Shown here: piece after piece, positions 57,078-64,000 of the stretch
How positions within the stretch are numbered: position 1 is the first letter of the stretch
Layout: each line of letters opens with the position of its first letter
Source of the DNA: Tetrastigma voinierianum
Lineage: Eukaryota; Streptophyta; Magnoliopsida; Vitales; Vitaceae
Direction of reading: 5' to 3'
DNA: 64,000 nt
NCBI GenBank assembly: GCA_016808115.1
Contig: JAEQBH010003944.1
Coordinates: 43,089 to 107,088 of the forward strand
Notes under the pieces: model-generated
Seen by the model: the letters and a program-made list of their open reading frames with translations, nothing else
Databases searched by the model: none
Told to the model about the DNA's origin: nothing
Position numbers and translations under genes: made by a program

Positions 57078-57230
57078 TAACCAATGTTTAAAATCTGACA
57101 GAATCGATTGATCGGACTGTCGACTAGTGATATTTCCAGTCCCGTTATGAGTTTGACCATCGGTTTGGCCCAAAAACTATGAACCGGTAATTTTATTTTA
57201 GTCACCGATTCGGTTTTTAAAACATTGTTC
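57078..57230. mobile_element. MITE-like inverted-repeat element, second copy
   Basis: Counterpart of 8254-8410. The left end AACCAATGTTTAAAAT and right end GGTTTTTAAAACATTGTTC are inverted repeats over about 18 bp. Non-coding. Confidence 0.4.
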
Positions 57231-57339
57231 ATAGCCCAATATTACCTTTAGCCTGGCCCATCAGAGGGGTTTGACTTCGAAAGACTAGATAGATCTAAAA
57301 TGGAAAGACTCCCACCCTACTCGCCTACATGAACCATCA

Positions 57340-57695
57340 AATAATTTCAGATCTCGATGACAAAACAGATCGTGACGCTGGATTCGCCTTGCGAAATCCA
57401 AGAACCTTAAAAGCTCATGGATTCTCAAAACAATCGGAATATTTTTATAATTTTCTTGGTGATAAGTTGCCAATGACTTCCAGGGACGAGATTTTTATGA
57501 AAATCTCGGAAGTTAAGAAATAGATTGAGCTAAGTTCATTTAAAATAAATTGAACTAACAAGAATAAATTGTTTCGCGTAAACTGATTCGATGAGAGATG
57601 AACACATGACGAATGTGAGCCGTATCCAAAATTAAAGAAAAAAAAAAAAAAGGAAAGAAAAGGATAAAAATTCAAAAGGAAAAGAAAAATGAACA
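57340..57695 (+). repeat. Family-G LTR fragment, second copy
   Basis: Counterpart of 8530-8880, with GGGACGAGATTTTTATGAAA and TTTAAAATAAATTGAACTAA. It directly precedes the LTR start at 57703. Confidence 0.65.
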
Positions 57696-57702
57696 GACAT
57701 AT

Positions 57703-60114
57703 TGTGAAACCCCGAGAAAATCTAATTTTTCTGAAAAATGGTAAAACGGTAATTTCGGTCAAAACCCAAAATTTTTCTAGATCTTATGATCTAAACGGAT
57801 TTCACTGTTGAATCGCCTCGCCAACTGAAGCAACACGTCGACTCACGAATCTAAACACTTAAATTTTATGCTTTTCAAGGCAATCGGTACCGTCAGAAAC
57901 TGCTCGAGAGACATGCATGTGACAAAAGTCACCTAATACATATACCCATGTGACATGTTACATGATTAGTGAGATTTATAGAGATGAATGGCTTAGATTA
58001 AGCCATGTCAAAAAAATCAAATAGTTAAATGAGGGGACACAAGTGGAATTAATGAAGTTTTAAATGAGTATAAGACAAAAGAACAAATAGTCTTCTTCAT
58101 TTTATAATAATAAATCGTAGAAACGTGTACTGCGGTTGGTTTGAGTTTTTAGAGAGAGAGAGAGCATGCCTCAGATTTCCCTGTCGCCCTGACCTTTCCT
58201 GGCTTCTCGAAGGAGCAAGAAGCAAAGTCTATCTACACGGCGAGGGCTACGCGTGGACACCGATTTAGTGGAGTTCTGACAACTCAAAGAGGTAGGGGTC
58301 TTCTCCTACTCATGTTAATCTTTGGCTAAGAGCTGATGTGGAATGGTTAGGATATTCCGAGGGGTTTGAATTCTAGCCTCGTGGTTTGCGTGGTCCGAAA
58401 ATACTTGAACCGAGCGAAGATCCTTTATGTGGCCGTGAATGCTAGCTTAACCTAGGTTTCACTTTCACGTATTGTCATAGGTTTGGGTGATTCAAAATGA
58501 ATTACTTGATTGGTTAATTAGCCCATGTGTTTAATTTTGGTGTTATTATTGGTTGCAAATTGAATAACATGATTTATGAGTTAATTATGTTAGTATATAT
58601 ATGTTTGCATATTAGCATGAATCGTCTGATTGTAGGAGAATTAATATGTTAATGCATGTGATTAAATGTGTTAACATGATGTGGAATTATATAAAAAATA
58701 TAATTGTGTGTAAGCCATTTTAAATGAATTATAATTAATTCAAGTGAGCTAATTTTGATGTTATTGATGTGAATTAAATAACATGTGGCATGTATGTAAA
58801 TTTTGTTAATATATGTGTAAATGATATATTGACATGAGAATGGTATAATGCATTTCATATGCACCGGGAGAACATAGAAAAAATTAGGCGTGAGTGCACA
58901 ACATGGAAGAAATAAAAAGGATGTTTTTCTCTGCTATTTAGGTATGCCAGGAGTCGGTGATGACTCTATAGATACCTGATCGGGTATGTAGACATTCAAG
59001 TAGGATCATGTATTTGCTCGAGTGTGTGTTTATGTCAATCATTGCATGTGCACTTAGGTGGGGAGTAATTCATAGGGAAATTCCACTACCGCACACACCC
59101 CGTCAAGGAATATAATTTCCAGGTATTGCGGATCGCGGCGCACTTCTCGTCGCGGCCATCGCTGTCGACCATGTCAGGTACGCCGCGGCGCGCAGCCGAC
59201 ATGTCGCGGCGCACGCGCAGGCTCACCGCGTACGATAAGCCGCCGCACTCGGCTGACTCACACGGCGCAGCGTATGATCACCTACCTCCTAGTCGGAAAC
59301 ATGACCCAGTTGAGTCATAAAGGACTCACAATCTAACCTAGAAAATTTTATTTTCTCGCATACCGACTACCCAAGCAGTCCCAAACATTTCTGCCTCCGA
59401 TCCTAAAATTTTGGGACCGAGTATCTAAGCCACTCACGGCCCCACTGAAAACCGTGCCATTAAATGGCTTTTAAGCTATAAATAACATCGAGTAGGAAAA
59501 TGCCCTACCTTTTTGAAATTTGTTGAAACTCCCCGATTTCGGTCTCTACTCGAAGCTCTACTGAGGACGAACTCGCTTCGTCTCCGACGAATGTCGACTG
59601 GCCTGATCTCCGAGAAAACTAGAAAGAATGAGGGCTTTCCCCATCTTCTCTTCCCTCTCCCTTTTCTCTCTCTCTATCTCTTTTTCCCCCTTTTTCCCTC
59701 CCACGGCCATTCCAACATGCTCAAGTGGGATGTCCTCCCTTGCCATGTGTCACCCTCTCATTGGCTCTCTTTGGATTTCCCTTATCCACTTATCTTAAAC
59801 TTTGGATTTCCATCCCTTTAGGTGGTGACACATCGTCATCCCATGGACTTTTTGACTTTTCCCCTCCATTTGACACATGGCTCAATGTGAGCCCTCTAAA
59901 CAAGTGCCAAGTGTCAAGGTGCCACCTGCTACTTCCCGCGCCAAAACGTGAAATTCCGACTATCTAGGAATTCGATAGGGTAACTAGATTTCGCGAGACG
60001 ATTCCAACAGTGAAGTCCGTTTCATTATTCGAGATCCAGAAAAATTTCATATTTTTCACTGAAATTATCGTTTTACCCTTTTTCATGAAATTTGAATTTT
60101 TCTCGGGTTTTACA
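57703..60114. mobile_element. Inverted pair of family-G LTR pieces, second copy
   Basis: Counterpart of 8897-11296 with the same inverted ends (TGTGAAACCCCGAGAAAA on the left; TTTTTCTCGGGTTTTACA on the right). Length 2412 versus 2400 bp. The centre (59130-59290) is a CG-rich island that differs strongly from its partner. The composite therefore existed before the segmental duplication. Confidence 0.65.
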
Positions 60115-60318
60115 ACCCTATACCACACTGTTGTGTCCCATTTATCGGGATCCATATTTTCACAAAAATCAGGCAGAGTCTCATTTGTTCGAGGAGCTCT
60201 ACCCAATAAACAACCTGTATAACAATATATCTATGACCCATCCAGGGTCTCAACAGAGGTAGTAATGGCCACACAGGGTCCATCTATCCATATCCACAAT
60301 CAATGTTTTCAGAACGGA
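60115..60318 (-). repeat. Family-G-like LTR 3' end fragment, second copy
   Basis: Counterpart of 11297-11492, identical over most of its length up to CAATGTTTTCA, where the copies part. Confidence 0.55.
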
Positions 60319-62199
60319 TCGACCGCGCAACTCGATCGTCCGACGCGATAGTCACCGCTTCGACTAGTTCATTGGTTAAACCGTAATGCGATCAACCGCT
60401 TCAATCAGAGAACCAATGGTTCAACAGTGAACTATCAGAACCGCCATGCATACCGAAACCGACCAGTTCAGTAACATATATATAAAAAATTTAAATTCAA
60501 AACGACGTCGTTTTGATGTTTTTGGCATCAAAACGATGTCGTTTTGATGCCATATATAAGAAAATTTAGAAAAGTTACCCCTTACCTCATTCTCGTCGTT
60601 CTCGGCTTCTCGACCTTACCCTAAATCCTCTCTTTGCACTTGCAGCAGGATAGCAACACGACAGTCCATTTTGACATTTTATGTTATCATTACCTGGCCA
60701 TCGACTCTGTTTTGAGATCCGAGCGAGTCATCGAGTGTTTGATTGTTTTCATTTTCGATTTCCAATCCCATCTCCCATGTCGAATGAATGTTTAAGGAAT
60801 GTTTTTGAGTGATTTCATATTTTCTAAAGAAGAGTTTCTAAGCATGCAATAAACGAAATTAAATGCATGTGTTATGAGATGACTCCACGAGGATCGCATA
60901 ACAAAGTCGCATGGTCAGTTTTCTATACTGTGGTTAGAATTTGGGATTCTTTTTTTGGTTTTTGATCGATTAGAATTTGGGGTTCATTTAATTTGTAGGC
61001 TAGGTGTTTGTTTTATGTACTAGGCATATTATGGATAATGCTTATGTTGTTATGCGTATATTAATGTATTGATTTCATTGACACTACAATATATTTCATA
61101 TGTAATCTTCTTTGGAGAGTCCATGAAATATTTTGAAAGTAAACTCCATAAAACCGTCTTTTTGTATTTAATGGTTGAGGACCACATTGAAGTTCACCCT
61201 TATTTTTTTATGTAAGGTGGGCAATTTTTTAAAATACGCCTCTATAAGTTTGCAACATGGATCTACATAAGGGATTTACCATTGAATAAATTCTAGATCG
61301 AAACTAGTCTTGGGATTTTTTAACACTATTGATTTGGAAAACTCTACGTAATAACACCTTTGTATTCTCGCAGCCTTTTTTTTCCTTTTCTTTCAAAGGT
61401 GGTTTTCAGCATAGCCTATCGGGAAGCGTGCTAATGGAAAAGGGAATGTTCAAGTTTCAATATAGCCACTATAAGTAAGTCTCCATTAAGAAACATCCAT
61501 ATAATTCCACTAGTTTCCGGTTCAATCATTTATCCATTTCATTCTAAATTAAAATGGAAATAGGGAATATGGGGTTAGTCCTAGTTGACTCAGTTAAGTC
61601 CACCCATGACAAGGTTTAGTCAGACTACTCAAACACAAGCTAGCCTAATATGATGAACTCAGAATTAAACTAAAACACGCCTCTAAAGGTTTGGCAGTAA
61701 TATATTTCGGCCTTGGTTTAAAGATGTCATTAGGTTTGTAATTTCTTTCAGCGGGCACATTATTGCAGTCCAATCTTCATTGTTATGCATCTTCTTCATT
61801 ATTTTCCCTTCTAAACTTCTTTTCATTGATGTGCACATTACGTGTTGGGATGACTATTATAGTCTATGATATTATATGTCTCAAAAGAACCCATTGTTTA
61901 CTAATTGCTTGATTGTAGTTACTTCTTTACATGTAACTTTGGGCATTACAATATTGGTTTTGTTCCAACTATCTACATCACTATATTCAAACTTTACTTT
62001 TGGCTTATATTGTCAAGTTATATGTTTTATCATCTCACATTATAGTTTTTATATCAACTAGCTAGCTTTTTAAAATTCATTCCCTATTTTCATGAAGAAT
62101 GTAAACTTAACTTATTGGTTTTTGTGTTGATGGTTTATTTTATTCTCTTGGGAATAATTTGTGAAAGTAGAGACTAAGCATATTGGATGTCATGAGAGC
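60319..62199. other. DNA present only in copy 2, mostly unclassified
   Basis: Starts with about 160 bp of CCG/ACCG-rich sequence (GAACGGATCGACCGCG), then two adjacent palindromes around ACGACGTCGTTT and ATATATAAG, then AT-rich DNA with no recognisable gene. The start resembles the CGATTGATCGG-rich MITE-like repeat at 8.25 kb in style and may be a non-autonomous DNA transposon end. No transposase found. Confidence 0.4.
60497..60551. repeat. Twin palindromes centred on ACGACGTCGT
   Basis: TCAAAACGACGTCGTTTTGA (60497-60516) is a perfect 20-bp palindrome. The second, 60524-60551, has 13-bp arms GGCATCAAAACGA and TCGTTTTGATGCC around TG. A TATATAAG lies just downstream. Confidence 0.85.
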
Positions 62200-62561
62200 C
62201 TAAAGATGTCAACCATGGCCCACGCGCTCTCGCGTGTGGAGAACAACACCAAAGAGTAGAATGGCACGTGGAGGCGCGTCGTTGATTGGATGGTGTTAGA
62301 GTTGATTTCGATTGGTAGATCAGGTCTCGATGAACCTAATGGTGGGGTCGCCAGTTGGAGTTGGGACAGTCACTAGAAAAGTTCATCATAAATTTTTTCC
62401 TACGGCGAAGTGTTCTGATAGAGGCGGAGGGTTCCGAAGCTTTCTGTGATAAAGGTGGAGTGGCCGGAGTGAGACACAACCACTAGATGAGTTGCCATAA
62501 TTGAAAACATGACAAAACCCTAGCCCTATAAGTTTCAATCTCTTCTATGGCTCTGATACCA
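62200..62561 (-). mobile_element. copia leader and primer-binding site, minus strand
   Basis: GGCTCTGATACCA at 62549-62561 is the reverse complement of the tRNA-Met primer site; the preceding CG-rich 350 bp resembles a copia leader in reverse. No gag is found further left, so the element is truncated. Its LTR follows at 62562. Confidence 0.6.
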
Positions 62562-62776
62562 TGTGAAGAGAAGAAAAGAATCCTCCGATTTTCATTGATT
62601 TACAAAGTGAAGGAACATACATATTTATATACTAGTGTTAGAGAAAATAAAGGAAACGAAGTTAGAGTCTAATTAAGAAAAACTAAGAGAAAAGGAAAGA
62701 AGGAAAGATTCCCTCGAATGGATTAGGGAAACTATTACTTAACAAGAGTAAATAAATTGTAAAACTATATTGTCAT
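62562..62776 (-). repeat. Short copia LTR, minus strand
   Basis: In plus orientation starts TGTGAAGAGAAG next to the primer site and probably ends at CTATATTGTCA near 62776, about 215 bp. In minus direction it has GTATATAAATATG as a TATA region and AATCAATGAAAATC before the end. Copy 1 keeps only the part from 11493 to 11669. Confidence 0.55.
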
Positions 62777-64000
62777 GGATGCTTCTAATGAGTGCATTGC
62801 CATAGTAGAGTGTATCGAATATATTGTGACTCGTATTTCAAATTTCATCTATGATAATAAGATAAATTTTTGTTGTTTTTAGCCTACATTTCGCATTATC
62901 CCTATACAAAGCATTGTTAGATCTATCATGGTTATGCTCTTGCCTAGATAAGATGCCAACTTATTCTTTATTTGTTTATTTCTTTTTGATTGGTTAGATA
63001 AGATGGAACTTCTTCTGAAGTCAAAACTAATCCAACCTAATTATATATTCAAGAGGGGAGGTAGATTGACCATAAATCAAATTTTAATTGATGCTAAACT
63101 TAATGCAATTGTAAAACTTGAATGCAATTTCAATAAAATGAAATAGAATACAACAAGATAAGAGAGAAATAAAAGTAAAAATAGTGGTTCATCAACGCCT
63201 ATCCACTTTCTCTCTGTGTCTTTCCTAAGCTCGGCGTTTTTCCACTAATCAAAGAGCTTCCCTCAATTAAAGCTCGCAAGTCTTGGTATTATGTGGATTT
63301 GAGGTTCTAATAGGCTCTTACAATCTTTTTAAATGTTTTCTTAAATATTCAAACAATCGAGCACAAGGAATATGAAGAATATGTCAATAAATACAACAAT
63401 TTAGCTTAGGTCAGGTCAGAAGAAAAAAATGTTGCTAGGCTTGGGTTGCTTTGAGGGATTTTGTAAATTTTTAAATAATTTTTGATAGATAAGGCTCCAC
63501 AACTTTATCCTAATTCACTTACCACTCGAAAGGTCCCAAAGGCTCTATAGAGGTCAAGTCTGGGCTAAGAAGGTGTGTTCGTGAAGGGCTCTGGGGAAAG
63601 GAGAGAGGGCTTTTTAGCCCCTATGGTGCATAAGGGCCTGCCTGGATGGAGTTAGTGGTCTCAATGTCTTCTTGCCTTTGATGCTCATATCAGCCAACGA
63701 CGAGGCTCTCAGAGTATAAGCAATATGATTCTTAGTTGGTAAACTTTGTTTCGATGGTCTATGGGCTGAGAGGGGACTCTTTTTGTTGAAAGTTGAAGAT
63801 GTTCACAAGTGTATGTGCTATCTCGATGAAGATGTGGTCGAGGAAGCCACAAAGAATTAATCAGGACAAGCTTCAAGGCTAAGCAGAGATGAGAGTGAAG
63901 TATGGGCGCTTGATTTCAAAAGCCCTGTTAGGAGCCCATTTGAAGTAAAAAGCCTATGTAATCCTTCTTATAACAAACTTATATGGTTTAATGAGTTTCT
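62777..64000. other. Unclassified shared tail, copy 2
   Basis: Counterpart of 11670-12990 with extra short indels (copy 1 has a run near 12665-12760 missing here near 63790). No gene recognised; the end is set by the window. Confidence 0.5.

Larger units (their letters stand above)
55971..64000 (+). repeat. Segmental duplication, copy 2 (continues past window)
   Basis: Same order and orientation as 7160-12990, starting at CTCTTTGCTGG and still matching at the window end (AAACTTATATGGTTTAATGAG). It contains 60319-62590, absent from copy 1. The copies differ by frequent small indels and substitutions, so the event is not very recent. Separation is about 48.8 kb. Confidence 0.85.

Noticed and set aside
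1..64000. tRNA, rRNA and snRNA genes
   Set aside because: I scanned for tRNA B-box-like GGTTCGAATCC strings and rRNA landmarks and saw none beyond short chance matches inside LTRs.

Overview
The window is nuclear DNA from a flowering plant, probably a woody or otherwise repeat-rich eudicot. The evidence is Ty1/copia and Ty3/gypsy polyprotein remains, a plant-type L1 LINE with a C-terminal RNase H, long LTRs, AT-rich spacers and TA or ATT microsatellites. I cannot name the species. There is no prokaryotic gene organisation. Nearly everything recognisable is a decayed transposable element, and no element is intact: every domain is broken by stops and frameshifts. Only one short stretch (about 54.6-55.6 kb) looks like it could be a host gene.

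Layout. 1-6685: a Ty1/copia element read forward (5' LTR cut by the window edge, gag, protease, integrase, RT, RNase H, polypurine tract, 3' LTR), inserted in an older copia RT fragment (6686-7150). About 7160-12990: copy 1 of a long duplicated segment, containing an MITE-like repeat, two LTR pieces of one gypsy family (family G below) in opposite orientation, a remnant of a short copia LTR and an unclassified tail. 13.4-15.7 kb: AT-rich, no gene. 15735-18411: solo family-G LTR with a possible 5-bp target duplication. 18.69-23.66 kb: two copies of one local sequence; the left copy is split by a 2.7-kb LTR-like insertion and both copies are separated by a truncated copia (LTR, primer site, leader, start of gag). 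24.84-30.41 kb: degraded L1 LINE with poly(A) tail. 30.4-32.6 kb: AT-rich.

32.6-46.2 kb: nested gypsy DNA, mostly minus strand. An LTR fragment is followed by family-G LTR 33980-35907 with an internal region that keeps RT and RNase H but lacks integrase (element A), then by a chromovirus-like element B (LTR about 37450-40201, then chromodomain-like end, integrase, RNase H, RT, protease and gag up to about 44640). A second integrase piece of B's family lies in opposite orientation at 45.1-46.2 kb, followed by a weak LTR-like stretch. 47.0-51.5 kb is a block with no element I recognise; it differs in composition and holds the longest open frame (176 codons). 51.5-52.1 kb is another family-G LTR end. 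52.1-54.6 kb is very AT-rich. 54.66-55.6 kb has promoter-like motifs and a plausible small spliced gene. 55.97-64.0 kb is copy 2 of the duplicated segment in the same orientation, running off the window, with about 2.27 kb that copy 1 lacks.

Functionally these parts do not form a pathway: they record successive insertions, solo-LTR formation, deletion and duplication. The points most worth checking are the unclassified 47-51.5 kb block, the candidate spliced gene, and a recurring pattern in which CTG/CAG sites seem altered between repeat copies. That pattern could be real decay or a sequencing artefact, and it would explain part of the frameshifting. All identifications come from reading motifs by eye; no database search was possible.
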